NCBI RefSeq assembly: GCF_000463015.1
Contig: NC_022247.1
Location: forward strand, 4,464,001-4,528,000
Source of the DNA: Variovorax paradoxus B4
Lineage (GTDB): Bacteria; Pseudomonadota; Gammaproteobacteria; Burkholderiales; Burkholderiaceae_C
Reading direction: 5' to 3'
DNA length: 64,000 nucleotides
The notes under the pieces: model-generated
What the model saw: only the letters and a program-made list of their open reading frames with translations
What the model was told of the DNA's origin: nothing
The model's database searches: none
Program-made: the position numbers and the translations under genes
In this document: one piece after another, positions 22,724 to 31,672 of the stretch
Layout of the letters: each line of letters begins with the position of its first letter
How positions within the stretch are numbered: the stretch's first letter is position 1

Positions 22724-25597
22724 TCAGTCCACCGCCGCGAGCACGCCCGACCCGGTTCCGTAACCGGCCGCCGCCATCGGCTGGCCGCCGCGCCGGATGC
22801 TCACCGCGCAGTACTTGAACTCCGGAATCTTGCCGAGCGGATCGAGCGCGGCATTGGTCATCAGGTTGGCCGCGGCCTCGTAGTAGGCGAAGGGAACGAA
22901 CACCGCGCCGCTGGGCGTACCGTCGTCGCGCCGCACGTGGATGGCCACCTCGCCGCGGCGCGACTGCACGGTGATCACGTCGCCGGCTTCGAGGCCGAGC
23001 TTCTGCAGGTCGGACTGGTTCATCGAGGCGGTGGCCATCGGCTCCAGCGCATCGAGCACGGAGGCGCGGCGCGTCATGCTGCCGGTATGCCAGTGCTCGA
23101 GCTGGCGACCGGTGATCAGCACGAACGGGTACTCGGCATCGGGCCGCTCGTCCGCCGGAATGATGTCGGCGGGCACCAGCTTCACGCGACCGTCGGCGGT
23201 CGGGAAGTCGTCGATGAACACGGTCGGCTGGCCCGGGTCGTCCTCGCTCAGGCAGGGGTAGGTCACGCTCGAATCGCGCTGCAGCCGCTCCCAGCTGATG
23301 CCGCTGATCACCGCATGCATGGCCTGGCGCATTTCCTCGTAGACCGCGGCCACGCCGGACTCCTCGCCCTCGTAGTTCCAGTGCAGGCCCATGCCCCGGG
23401 CGATCTGCTGGATGATCCAGAGATCGGGCCGCGCGTCGCCCGGCGGATTGAGCGCGCGCTTGCCCAGCTGCACCATGCGGTCGGTGTTGCTCACCGTGCC
23501 GGTCTTCTCGGGCCAGGCGCTCGCGGGCAGCACCACGTCGGCGAGCCACGCGGTCTCGGTCATGAAGATGTCCTGCACCACCAGGTGCTCGAGGCTCGCG
23601 AGCGCATGGCGCGCATGGTTCAGGTCGGGGTCGCTCATAGCCGGGTTCTCGCCCATGATGTACATGCCGCGCACCTTGTGCGGATCGCTGTCGGGCGCCA
23701 GTGCCTTGTGCATGATCTCGACCACGGTGTAGCCCGGTGTCGCATCGAGCGGCGTGCCCCAGAAGTTCTCGAACCACGCGTGCACCGCCGGGTTGTCGAC
23801 GCGCTGGTAGTTGGGAAACATCATCGGGATCAGGCCCGCGTCGCTCGCACCCTGCACGTTGTTCTGGCCGCGCAGCGGATGCAGGCCCGAGCCCGGCTTG
23901 CCGATCTGCCCGGTGACGGTGGCCAGCGCGATGAGGCAGCGCGCGTTGTCGGTGCCGTGCACGTGCTGGCTGATGCCCATGCCCCAGAGGATCATCGCGC
24001 CCTTGGCGCTGGCAAAGGCGCGTGCCACTTCGCGCAGCGTTTCCGCCGGCACGCCGCAGATGGGTGCCATCGCCTCGGGGCTGTAGCCCTTGACGTTCTC
24101 GCGCAGCGCCTCGTAGTTGCTGGCGCGCGTGCGCACGAACTCCTGGTCGACCAGGCCTTCGTCGATCACCGCGTGGATCAGCGCGTTGAGCATGGCCACG
24201 TCGGTGTCGGCCTTGAACTGCAGCGTGCGCCAGGCATGGCGGCTGATGTCGGTGCGGCGCGGGTCGGCCAGCACGATCTTGGCGCCGCGCTGGGCGGCGT
24301 TTTTCATCCAGGTGGCGGCCACCGGGTGGTTGGCCGTGGGGTTGGAGCCGATGACGAAGATCAGCCCCGCATGCTCCACGTCGTTGACCTGGTTGCTCAC
24401 CGCGCCCGAGCCCACGCCTTCGAGCAGCGCCGCCACGCTGGAGGCGTGGCACAGCCGCGTGCAGTGGTCGATGTTGTTGCTGCCGAAACCCGTGCGCACG
24501 AGCTTCTGGAACAGGTAGGCCTCTTCGTTGCTGCCCTTGGCCGAGCCGAAGCCCGCGAGCGACTTGGCGCCGTAGGTGTCGCGCAGGCCCGAGAGCTTGC
24601 CGCTGGTGAGCGCGAGCGCTTCTTCCCAGGTGGCTTCGCGGAAGACCTCGCCCCAGTCGCCGGGCCGCGGCGCATCGCCGAAGTCCTTCGGCATGCCGGC
24701 CTTGCGGATCAGCGGCCTGGTCAGGCGCTGCGGGTGGTGCGCGTAGTCGAAGCCGAAGCGGCCCTTCACGCACAGGCGGTTGTGGTTGGCCGGGCCGTCG
24801 CGGCCGTCGACGCTGACGATCTTCTCATCCTTCACGTTGTAGGTCACGAGACAGCCCACGCCGCAGAACGGGCACACCGAATCGACCTTGCGGTCGACCT
24901 GCTGCGAGCCGATGTGGCTCTTGGGCATCAGCGCGCCGGTCGGGCAGGCCTGCACGCATTCGCCGCAGGCCACGCAGGTGCTGTCGCCCATCGGGTCGTC
25001 GAGGTCGAACACGATCTTGCTGTCGCCACCGCGCAGAGCGTATCCGATGACGTCGTTGACCTGCTCCTCGCGGCAGGCGCGCACGCAGCGGTTGCACTGG
25101 ATGCAGGCATCGAGGTTGACGGCCATCGCAGGATGCGAGATGTCGGCCTTCGGCTGCTTGCGGCGCAGCGCCTTGAGTTCGGGCCGCGCCGCGATGTCGA
25201 GCTTCTTCGCCCAGGCGCTGAGTTCGCCGTGCTGCTGGGTGGCGTCGTCGCCGATCCACTTGTAGCCCTCGTCGGGCATGTCGGACAGCAGCATCTCGAC
25301 CACCATCTTCTGGCTCTTGAGAGCCCGCTCGCTGGTGGCCTGCACCTCCATGCCGGCCGTCACGTTGCGGCAGCAGCTGGGAGCGAGCGTGCGTTCGCCC
25401 TTCACCTCGACCACGCAGGCGCGGCAGTTGCCGTCGGGGCGGTAGCCGTCCTTGAAGCACAGGTGGGGAATGTCGACGCCGTGACGCTCGGCCGCCTTGA
25501 AGATGGTCTCGCCGTCGAAGGCCTGGATGGGTTGCCCGTCGAGGGTGAATTCGATGGTTTGCGGCATCAGCTCCGCGAGCTTGGACGGGGCGTTCAT
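22724..25597 (-). CDS. fdsA: NAD-dependent formate dehydrogenase alpha subunit
   Basis: The 957-residue catalytic subunit of a cytosolic formate dehydrogenase. The N-terminus resembles NuoG/HydS: a [2Fe-2S] site (C47, C58, C61, C75), then two [4Fe-4S] sites (C165-C175 and C208-C218). The catalytic part binds another [4Fe-4S] cluster (C242, C245, C249, C276) and bis-MGD, with active-site CTRLCHAS placing Cys383 at the selenocysteine position. No signal peptide is present. The start overlaps the fused diaphorase gene by ATGA. Together the two form a two-subunit enzyme like FDH1 of Methylobacterium extorquens, moving formate electrons to NAD+; W versus Mo is undecided. Confidence 0.95.
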   Translation of the reverse strand: MNAPSKLAELMPQTIEFTLDGQPIQAFDGETIFKAAERHGVDIPHLCFKDGYRPDGNCRACVVEVKGERTLAPSCCRNVTAGMEVQATSERALKSQKMVVEMLLSDMPDEGYKWIGDDATQQHGELSAWAKKLDIAARPELKALRRKQPKADISHPAMAVNLDACIQCNRCVRACREEQVNDVIGYALRGGDSKIVFDLDDPMGDSTCVACGECVQACPTGALMPKSHIGSQQVDRKVDSVCPFCGVGCLVTYNVKDEKIVSVDGRDGPANHNRLCVKGRFGFDYAHHPQRLTRPLIRKAGMPKDFGDAPRPGDWGEVFREATWEEALALTSGKLSGLRDTYGAKSLAGFGSAKGSNEEAYLFQKLVRTGFGSNNIDHCTRLCHASSVAALLEGVGSGAVSNQVNDVEHAGLIFVIGSNPTANHPVAATWMKNAAQRGAKIVLADPRRTDISRHAWRTLQFKADTDVAMLNALIHAVIDEGLVDQEFVRTRASNYEALRENVKGYSPEAMAPICGVPAETLREVARAFASAKGAMILWGMGISQHVHGTDNARCLIALATVTGQIGKPGSGLHPLRGQNNVQGASDAGLIPMMFPNYQRVDNPAVHAWFENFWGTPLDATPGYTVVEIMHKALAPDSDPHKVRGMYIMGENPAMSDPDLNHARHALASLEHLVVQDIFMTETAWLADVVLPASAWPEKTGTVSNTDRMVQLGKRALNPPGDARPDLWIIQQIARGMGLHWNYEGEESGVAAVYEEMRQAMHAVISGISWERLQRDSSVTYPCLSEDDPGQPTVFIDDFPTADGRVKLVPADIIPADERPDAEYPFVLITGRQLEHWHTGSMTRRASVLDALEPMATASMNQSDLQKLGLEAGDVITVQSRRGEVAIHVRRDDGTPSGAVFVPFAYYEAAANLMTNAALDPLGKIPEFKYCAVSIRRGGQPMAAAGYGTGSGVLAAVD

Positions 25598-27423
25598 GCC
25601 ACCTCCTCCGGGAAGTATTGCTGGATGCAGCGGATCGGGTTGGGGGCCGCCTGGCCGAGCCCGCAGATGGAGGCGTCGCCCATGACCTGCGCCAGGTCTT
25701 CGAGCGTGGCGTTGTCCCACACCGGCGCATGCATCAGCGCCGCGGCCTTGGCGGTGCCGACGCGGCAGGGCGTGCACTGGCCGCAGCTCTCGTGCTCGAA
25801 GAAGCGCATCACGTTCAGCGCGGCGTCGCGGGCGCGGTCGTGCTGGCTCAGCACCATCACGGCGGCCGAGCCGATGAAGCAGCCGTGGGGCTGCAGCGTG
25901 TCGAAGTCGAGCGGAATGTCGTTCATGCGCGCCGGCAGGATGCCGCCCGACGCGCCGCCCGGCAGGTAGGCATAGAGCGAGTGGCCGTCGAGCATGCCGC
26001 CGCAGTATTCGTCGATGAGCTCCTGCACGGTGATGCCCGCGGGCGCGAGCTTGACGCCCGGGTGCTTCACCCGGCCGCTCACGCTGAAGCTGCGCAGGCC
26101 CTTGCGGCCGTGGCGGCCGAAGCCGCTGAACCAGGCCGCGCCTTTCTCGACGATGTCGCGCACCCAGTAGAGGGTCTCGAAGTTGTGCTCCAGCGTCGGG
26201 CGGCCGAACAGGCCCACCTGCGCGATGTACGGCGGGCGCATGCGCGGTTCGCCGCGCTTGCCCTCGATGCTTTCGATCATGGCCGACTCTTCGCCGCAGA
26301 TGTAGGCGCCCGCGCCGCGCCGCAGCTCGATGCGCGGCAGCGCGCAGGGCGGATCGGCCTGGAGCCGGGCCAGCTCGGTCTCCAGCAGCGCGCGGCAGTC
26401 GTGGTATTCGTCGCGCAGGTAGATGTAGCACTGCTCGATGCCGACGATCTGCGCCGCCACCAGCAGGCCTTCGAGAAAGCGGTGCGGATCGCGTTCGAGA
26501 TAGGTGCGGTCCTTGAAGGTGCCGGGTTCGCCTTCGTCGATGTTCACGGCCATGAGCCGGGGCGCCGGCTGGTCACGCACGATGCGCCATTTGCGCCCGG
26601 CCGGAAAGCCCGCGCCGCCCAGGCCGCGCAGGCCCGAGTCTTCCATCGTCTTGATGATGGCCTCGGCGTCTTCCTCGCCGTTGACGAGTGCGGCGGCGAG
26701 CGCGTATCCACCATGCGCGCGGTAGGTGACGTAGTCGGTGAAGGCCGGCATGCGCTCGACCGCGCCGGGCAGTGGCGAAATGCTTTTCTGCGCGAACGCG
26801 GCGGCGTCGAAATAGGCAACCGTAGCTTCTTCCGGCACGGATTTCAGGGCCTGAAGCACTTTCTCTTCGGTCGCGAGCGGCACGGCCTGCCGGTCGACCA
26901 CCACCGCGGGCGCCTGCTCGCAGCGGCCGACGCAGGGCGCGGCAATCACGCGCACGTCGCCGCCTTCGGCGCCGAGCAGCGCAGGCAGCCGCGCCATCAG
27001 ATCCTTGGCGCCGGCCAGTTCGCAGGCCAGCCCGTCGCACACACGAACGGTGAGGCCCGGCGCGGCATCGTCGCCGCGCACCACCTCGAAGTGGTGATAG
27101 AAGGTCGCAACCTCGTAGACCTCGGCCATCGGGATGTTCATTTCCCGCGCCAGCGCCACCAGGTGGCGGTCGTGCAGGCAGCGGAAGGCGTCGTTGAGCT
27201 TGTGCAGGTGCTCGATGAGCAGGTCGCGCCGGTGGCCCTCGGCGGGACGCGCGCCGATCAGCGTGCGCACTTCGACGAGCGCCGCTTCCTCGGGCTGGCG
27301 GCCCTTGAGCTTGCTCTTGCGGCGGATGCGCTCGCGCATCTCGTCGGCGGTGGCGAGCGGCACGATGGTGTGCGTGCTGGCCGCCGTTGTTGTCTCGCGG
27401 GTCGTGGCTGGGTGGTTGTTCAC
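25594..27423 (-). CDS. fdsB: NAD-dependent formate dehydrogenase beta subunit (FdsG-FdsB fusion)
   Basis: A 609-residue diaphorase subunit. The first ~170 residues are NuoE/FdsG-like with the thioredoxin-fold [2Fe-2S] ligands CDGLAC and CVGRC. The rest is NuoF/FdsB-like: NADH/FMN-binding GLGGAGFPAGRKW and GAGAYICGEESAMIESIEGKRG, then [4Fe-4S] ligands ESCGQCTPC and a later Cys in SICGLG. In Cupriavidus these are two genes (fdsG, fdsB); the fusion resembles FDH1B of Methylobacterium. No ATG precedes the conserved part; a GTG at 27423 is chosen, with a TTG at 27465 as alternative and neither having a good ribosome site. First gene of the fds operon. Confidence 0.93.
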   Translation of the reverse strand: MNNHPATTRETTTAASTHTIVPLATADEMRERIRRKSKLKGRQPEEAALVEVRTLIGARPAEGHRRDLLIEHLHKLNDAFRCLHDRHLVALAREMNIPMAEVYEVATFYHHFEVVRGDDAAPGLTVRVCDGLACELAGAKDLMARLPALLGAEGGDVRVIAAPCVGRCEQAPAVVVDRQAVPLATEEKVLQALKSVPEEATVAYFDAAAFAQKSISPLPGAVERMPAFTDYVTYRAHGGYALAAALVNGEEDAEAIIKTMEDSGLRGLGGAGFPAGRKWRIVRDQPAPRLMAVNIDEGEPGTFKDRTYLERDPHRFLEGLLVAAQIVGIEQCYIYLRDEYHDCRALLETELARLQADPPCALPRIELRRGAGAYICGEESAMIESIEGKRGEPRMRPPYIAQVGLFGRPTLEHNFETLYWVRDIVEKGAAWFSGFGRHGRKGLRSFSVSGRVKHPGVKLAPAGITVQELIDEYCGGMLDGHSLYAYLPGGASGGILPARMNDIPLDFDTLQPHGCFIGSAAVMVLSQHDRARDAALNVMRFFEHESCGQCTPCRVGTAKAAALMHAPVWDNATLEDLAQVMGDASICGLGQAAPNPIRCIQQYFPEEVA

Positions 27424-27512
27424 TGCCTGGGCCTTTTTTCGATGTCTCGGAAATGCCCCCAGCAATGCTTGGAGCCTGACCGAGTGTGTGGGGCGGCCCG
27501 GGGCGCGTCAAA

Positions 27513-27536
27513 TTCGATCGGCACATCGATCGATTC
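27513..27536. promoter_or_regulatory. Candidate LysR (FdsR-like) operator upstream of fds operon
   Basis: The 165-bp gap between the LysR gene and the fds operon contains TCGATCG (27514-27520) and its reverse complement CGATCGA (27527-27533) six bases apart, about 90 bp upstream of the fds start. T27513-N11-A27525 fits the loose LysR T-N11-A rule. Binding is inferred from symmetry and position. Confidence 0.4.
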
Positions 27537-27588
27537 AATAACTAAATGGCGGAAACCGCCGAAACAGGCCCGACGGCCCGCGGGCCGT

Positions 27589-28533
27589 CTATTCGCCGAG
27601 CGCGCCGCTGTGCAGCCGCACCTGCTCGCGCCACGCCGGCGTCTGCAGGAACACCAGGGCGGCATCGAGCGCGCGCGAGGGGCGCACGCCGGTCTGGGTC
27701 ATGAAGCCCAGCGGGGTCTTGACCTCGGGCCCCACCAGCGGTAGCGCCTCCAGCTCGCGGTAGCTGCGCACGGCCGCGACCATCGACCCCGGCAACACGC
27801 TGCTGACGGTGCCCGCGAGCACGGCCAATGCCAGGGTAAGTACCGAGTTGGTCTCGATGGCCGGTTCCAGCGCGATGCCGGCGTCGCGCAGCGCCTGGTC
27901 GATGATGGAGCGGTTGTGCATGTCGGGCGTGAGCAGGCACAGCGGCAGCTTGCCGGCCTCGGCCCATGACATCGGCCGGCCGATGCGCAGCCGGTCGGCC
28001 GAGGGCTTGGCCGCGCGCCGCAGCAGGAAGTAATGCTCCACGCTTTGCGGCCATGCCGTGAGCTTGATGCCCGGCAGGTGCATGCGCTCGGTGTAGCCGA
28101 GCGCCAGGTCGACGGAGAGGCTTTCGAGCCCCGTTTCCAGGTCTTGCGAGCTCATCGAGAGCACCGCCGGCACGATGCCCGGATGCAGCTCGTGCAGCAT
28201 CGCGGCAAAGCGCGACAGCATCGGAATGGCGGTGGGCACCGCCGCCATGCGGAGCCGCCCGCGCGGATGGCCCTCTTCGCTGCGCAGTTCCTGCTGCAGC
28301 ACCTCGTTGTCGCGCAGCATGCGCTGGGCCGTGGCCAGCACCCGCTCGCCTTCGTGCGTGAGGCCCACGTACGCGCGCCCCCGCTTGACGATGACCACGC
28401 CGAACTCGCTTTCGAGCGAGCGCAGCGCATTCGACAGCGCCGGCTGCGTGATGTGGCAGGCCTGCGCCGCGCGGCCGAAATGCTTGTGCTCGCTGAGCGC
28501 AACGAGATAGCGCATCGACGCGAGAAGATTCAC
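27589..28533 (-). CDS. LysR family regulator, FdsR-like by position
   Basis: A 314-residue LysR-type regulator in the CysB/Cbl-like or CbbR-like size class. The helix-turn-helix is at 4-60 (MRYLVALSEHKHFGRAAQACHITQPALSNALRSLE), and the effector domain starts near 90 (GRLRMAAVPTAIPML). It lies directly upstream of the fds genes on the same strand, matching the position of a LysR gene reported ahead of fds operons in related bacteria, so control of formate oxidation is likely. The start is a GTG; an ATG six codons later is possible. It follows apbC by 14 bp and may share its transcript. Confidence 0.9.
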   Translation of the reverse strand: MNLLASMRYLVALSEHKHFGRAAQACHITQPALSNALRSLESEFGVVIVKRGRAYVGLTHEGERVLATAQRMLRDNEVLQQELRSEEGHPRGRLRMAAVPTAIPMLSRFAAMLHELHPGIVPAVLSMSSQDLETGLESLSVDLALGYTERMHLPGIKLTAWPQSVEHYFLLRRAAKPSADRLRIGRPMSWAEAGKLPLCLLTPDMHNRSIIDQALRDAGIALEPAIETNSVLTLALAVLAGTVSSVLPGSMVAAVRSYRELEALPLVGPEVKTPLGFMTQTGVRPSRALDAALVFLQTPAWREQVRLHSGALGE

Positions 28534-28547
28534 GGGCGCGCCGCCGA

Positions 28548-29639
28548 TCAGGTGTTCTTGCTGATGGAGATGGTCGGGAACTTGGCCGAGAAGTCCTTGG
28601 CCTTTTCGGCAATGCCCACGGCCACTTGCCGCGCGACCGCCTTGTAGATGCCGGCCACTTCGCCGTCGGGGTCGGCAACCACGGTCGGCTTGCCGCTGTC
28701 GGCCTGCAGCCGGATGTTGATGTCCAGCGGCAGCGCGCCCAGGTATTCCATCTGGTACTGCTCGGCCATCTTCTTGCCGCCCTCGGAGCCGAAGATGTGC
28801 TCGACGTGGCCGCAGTTGGAGCAGATGTGCACCGCCATGTTTTCCACGATGCCCAGGATCGGCACGCCGACCTTCTCGAACATCTTGATGCCCTTCTTGG
28901 CATCGAGCAGCGCGATGTCCTGCGGCGTGGTGACGATCACCGCGCCGGTCATCGGCACCCGCTGCGAAAGCGTCAGCTGGATGTCGCCGGTGCCGGGCGG
29001 CATGTCGACGATCAGGTAGTCGAGGTCTTTCCAGTTGGTCTGGCGCAGCAGCTGCTCCAGCGCCTGGGTGGCCATGGGTCCGCGCCAGATCATGGCTTCG
29101 TCCTGGTCGACCAGGAAGCCGATCGACATGACCTGCACGCCGTGGTTCTCGAGCGGCTCCATGGTTTTGCCGTCCTCGCTCTCGGGCCGGCCCTCGATGC
29201 CCAGCATCATCGGCTGGCTCGGGCCGTAGATGTCGGCGTCCAGCAGCCCGACGGCCGCGCCCTCGGACGCCAGCGCCAGCGCCAGGTTGGCCGCCGTGGT
29301 GCTCTTGCCCACGCCGCCCTTGCCGGACGCCACCGCGATGATGTTCTTCACGTTGGGCATCAGCTGCACGCCGCGCTGCACCGCATGGCTGATGACCTTG
29401 GTCGTGATGTTGACCGAGACGTTGCTCACGCCCGGCACCGCCTTTGCGGCCGCCACCAGCGCCTTGCGCATGGCCGCGTGCTGGCTCTTGGCCGGGTAGC
29501 CGAGCTCGAGGTCGAACGACACGTCGCCCTCCGATATCTGCAGGTTCTTGAGCGAACGGGTCGCCACGAAATTCTTGCCGGTGTTGGGATCCGCGACGGC
29601 CTTGAGCGCGTCCATGATCCCTTCTGGGGTGAGTGCCAT
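28548..29639 (-). CDS. apbC: Iron-sulfur cluster carrier protein ApbC/Mrp
   Basis: A 363-residue P-loop NTPase of the Mrp/NBP35 family that carries and delivers [4Fe-4S] clusters. An N-terminal MIP18-like domain (about 1-95) precedes the deviant Walker A GKGGVGKSTTAANLALAL near 107, the switch region DADIYGPSQP, and the cluster-binding pair CSNCG near residue 272. Length is normal for proteobacterial ApbC. Its location just upstream of a run of Fe-S-rich formate dehydrogenase genes is suggestive, but in Burkholderiales this gene is a general housekeeping one, often near metG. Confidence 0.96.
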   Translation of the reverse strand: MALTPEGIMDALKAVADPNTGKNFVATRSLKNLQISEGDVSFDLELGYPAKSQHAAMRKALVAAAKAVPGVSNVSVNITTKVISHAVQRGVQLMPNVKNIIAVASGKGGVGKSTTAANLALALASEGAAVGLLDADIYGPSQPMMLGIEGRPESEDGKTMEPLENHGVQVMSIGFLVDQDEAMIWRGPMATQALEQLLRQTNWKDLDYLIVDMPPGTGDIQLTLSQRVPMTGAVIVTTPQDIALLDAKKGIKMFEKVGVPILGIVENMAVHICSNCGHVEHIFGSEGGKKMAEQYQMEYLGALPLDINIRLQADSGKPTVVADPDGEVAGIYKAVARQVAVGIAEKAKDFSAKFPTISISKNT

Positions 29640-29741
29640 TGATCTAACTCCTGAATGGCGGGTAGTCTAGTGGGTCTCATGGCTCGCTCCCAGGTGCGCA
29701 CGCTTCGCCTTTCCCCCACCGGGGACAACAACACCAATCAA

Positions 29742-30935
29742 ATGCCAGAGACCTCCCCCGCCACCGGTCTCCTGCTCACCGGCGGCGGCGCCCGGGCCGC
29801 CTACCAGGTCGGCGTGCTGGAGGCCATTGCCGAGATCCGGCGCGTGGCGGGCTTTGCGGGCCAGCGCAATCCCTTTCCGGTGATCACAGGCACCTCGGCC
29901 GGGGCCATCAACGCGGCCGCGCTGGCCTGCGGCGCCGACGACTTCGACGACGCCGTCGCGCGCATCGCGCAGGTCTGGCGTGATTCCCGCACCGAGCAGG
30001 TCTACCGCCCCGATTCGCTCTCGGTCATCGGCAGCGGCACGCACTGGCGCATGCTGCTCGGTCTCGGGCGTTTTGCGGCCAGCTGGATGCGCATCAAGCC
30101 GCGTTCGCTGCTGGACAACGCGCCGCTGGCCGACCTGCTGGCCCGCATGGTGCCGCTCGACCGGCTGCCCCGGCTCATGCAGGAAGGCCACGTGCAGGCG
30201 CTGGCCGTGACCGCGTCCAGCTACAGCTCGGGCGAGCACGTCACCTTCTTCGAAGCCGCCGAGCCGATGGAGCCCTGGGTGCGTTCGCAGCGGCTGTCGG
30301 TGCGCGACCGCATCAGCCATGCGCACCTGCTGGCCTCGTCGGCCATTCCCTTCGTGTTTCCGGCCACTGCGCTGCCGATGCAGGGGCATACCGAATATTT
30401 CGGCGACGGCTCGATGCGCCAGTCGGCGCCGATTGCGGCGGCGATCCACCTCGGCGCCCAGCGCATCCTGGTGGTTGGCGCGGGACGCATGCACGAGCCG
30501 CGCGACACCGACGCGCCCAACACCTACAGCGGCTATCCCACCATGGCGCAGATCGCGGGCCATGCGCTGTCGAGCATCTTTCTCGATGCGCTGGCGGTGG
30601 ACATCGAGCGGCTTCGGCGCATCAACCTCACGCTCGGCCTCATTCCCGAAGAGGCCCGCAAGTCGAGTTCGCTACGTCCACTCGACCTGCTGGTGATCTC
30701 GCCGTCGGAGCGGCTCGACGTGATCGCGGCGCGCCATGTCGATGCGCTGCCCGGCGCGGTGCGCCACCTGCTGGGCGGCTCCAAGGTTGCGGCCAACGTG
30801 AAGGGCGGCGCGCTCGCGAGCTACCTGCTGTTCGAGGCGGGCTATACGCGCGAGTTGATGGCGCTCGGGCGGGCCGACGCGATGCGCCAGCAGGGCGAGG
30901 TGCTGCGGTTCTTCGGATGGGGCGAGGCCGCCTGA
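29742..30935 (+). CDS. Patatin-like phospholipase family protein
   Basis: A 397-residue lipid acyl hydrolase. The oxyanion loop is TGGGARAAYQVGVLEA (13-28), the nucleophile elbow is GTSAG at 50-54 with Ser52, and the dyad Asp is in GDGS (D222). The C-terminal 130 residues form the DUF3734-type domain found in bacterial patatins. No signal peptide is visible, so the enzyme is probably cytosolic or membrane-associated. The start at 29742 is preferred over one at 29655. It is divergent from apbC with a 102-bp gap and convergent with the TetR gene. Confidence 0.93.
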   Translation: MPETSPATGLLLTGGGARAAYQVGVLEAIAEIRRVAGFAGQRNPFPVITGTSAGAINAAALACGADDFDDAVARIAQVWRDSRTEQVYRPDSLSVIGSGTHWRMLLGLGRFAASWMRIKPRSLLDNAPLADLLARMVPLDRLPRLMQEGHVQALAVTASSYSSGEHVTFFEAAEPMEPWVRSQRLSVRDRISHAHLLASSAIPFVFPATALPMQGHTEYFGDGSMRQSAPIAAAIHLGAQRILVVGAGRMHEPRDTDAPNTYSGYPTMAQIAGHALSSIFLDALAVDIERLRRINLTLGLIPEEARKSSSLRPLDLLVISPSERLDVIAARHVDALPGAVRHLLGGSKVAANVKGGALASYLLFEAGYTRELMALGRADAMRQQGEVLRFFGWGEAA

Positions 30936-30941
30936 AGCCGA

Positions 30942-31595
30942 TCAGCGATCACCGCCGCCGCGGTCTGCGGACAGCCCCGCGAGCAGCAAATCCAGGCTCG
31001 CCTGAAATTCGGTATCGGCCGTGCTGCCCGCGGCTGCGTTGGCAATGTCGATCAGGTGTGCAAAGCGCTCGGCCGGCAAGGCCCGGAACCGCGCGATGGT
31101 GAGTTCCGCCGACTCCGAGGCCTGCAGCGCCAGCGGACCGGCGAGTTCCGATTGCGCAAGCCCCGTGATCAGGCCGGAGACGGCGCGGAACGCGACGAGC
31201 AGGGCCTGTCCCGAGCGCCCGTTGCGGGCCAGCGCGCGCAGCAGCGCTTCGGTCACCTCGAACACGGCCGGCGAGCGGCTGCGGCGCGTGAGGATCAACG
31301 CAATGGCATGCGGATGCGCCCGTACCGCCTGCCACAACGCCGTGGCAATGGCCCGGACTTCGTCCTGCCATTGCGCGTAGTCGACAAGCGGCCAGCGCGC
31401 TTCGCCGATCACCGCCTCCACCACCAGCAGGTCGATGTCCTCGCGCTGCGAGACATAGTTGTAGAGCGTCATGGCGCCGGTGCCGAGCTCGCCGGCAAGT
31501 GCGCGCATGGACAGGCCCGCAAGCCCTTCCCTGTCGACCAGCGCCAGCGCCGCGGCCTGGAGTTGCGAATGCGTGAATTTGGCGGGTCGTCCCAT
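30942..31595 (-). CDS. TetR/AcrR family transcriptional regulator
   Basis: A 217-residue TetR-type regulator. The DNA-binding domain spans about 6-60 (LQAAALALVDREGLAGLSMRALAGELGTGAMTLYNYVSQREDI), where MTLYNYV is the recognition helix in the TetR-class form; the helical ligand domain makes up the rest. The start at 31595 (MGRPAKF) is chosen over 31649. It is divergent from the redoxin gene at 31673, and a perfect 15-bp palindrome lies between them, so it very likely represses that gene and itself. The ligand is unknown. Confidence 0.93.
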   Translation of the reverse strand: MGRPAKFTHSQLQAAALALVDREGLAGLSMRALAGELGTGAMTLYNYVSQREDIDLLVVEAVIGEARWPLVDYAQWQDEVRAIATALWQAVRAHPHAIALILTRRSRSPAVFEVTEALLRALARNGRSGQALLVAFRAVSGLITGLAQSELAGPLALQASESAELTIARFRALPAERFAHLIDIANAAAGSTADTEFQASLDLLLAGLSADRGGGDR

Positions 31596-31606
31596 GGCAA
31601 CGGATC

Positions 31607-31636
31607 TTGACGCAGTTTTGAAGGTGCGAGTATATT
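31607..31636 (+). promoter_or_regulatory. Sigma-70 promoter of the redoxin gene
   Basis: TTGACG at 31607-31612 and TATATT at 31631-31636 are separated by 18 bp, close to consensus. Transcription should start near 31643, inside the palindromic operator at 31642-31656 and about 30 bases before the redoxin ATG. Confidence 0.75.
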
Positions 31637-31641
31637 CAATT

Positions 31642-31656
31642 ACGTACACTGTACGT
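31642..31656. promoter_or_regulatory. TetR operator palindrome
   Basis: ACGTACA-C-TGTACGT is a perfect 15-bp dyad centred on 31649. It lies between the divergent TetR and redoxin genes and covers the predicted transcription start of the redoxin promoter. Repression by the adjacent TetR protein is inferred but strongly suggested by size, symmetry and place. Confidence 0.75.
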
Positions 31657-31672
31657 TAAAGGAATGAATTGC

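Noticed and set aside
25618..27744. Very long open frame (about 700 codons) on plus over the fds genes
   Set aside because: It is antisense to the fused FdsG-FdsB gene, has a His/Arg/Ala-rich composition typical of GC-rich mirror frames, and no family motif.
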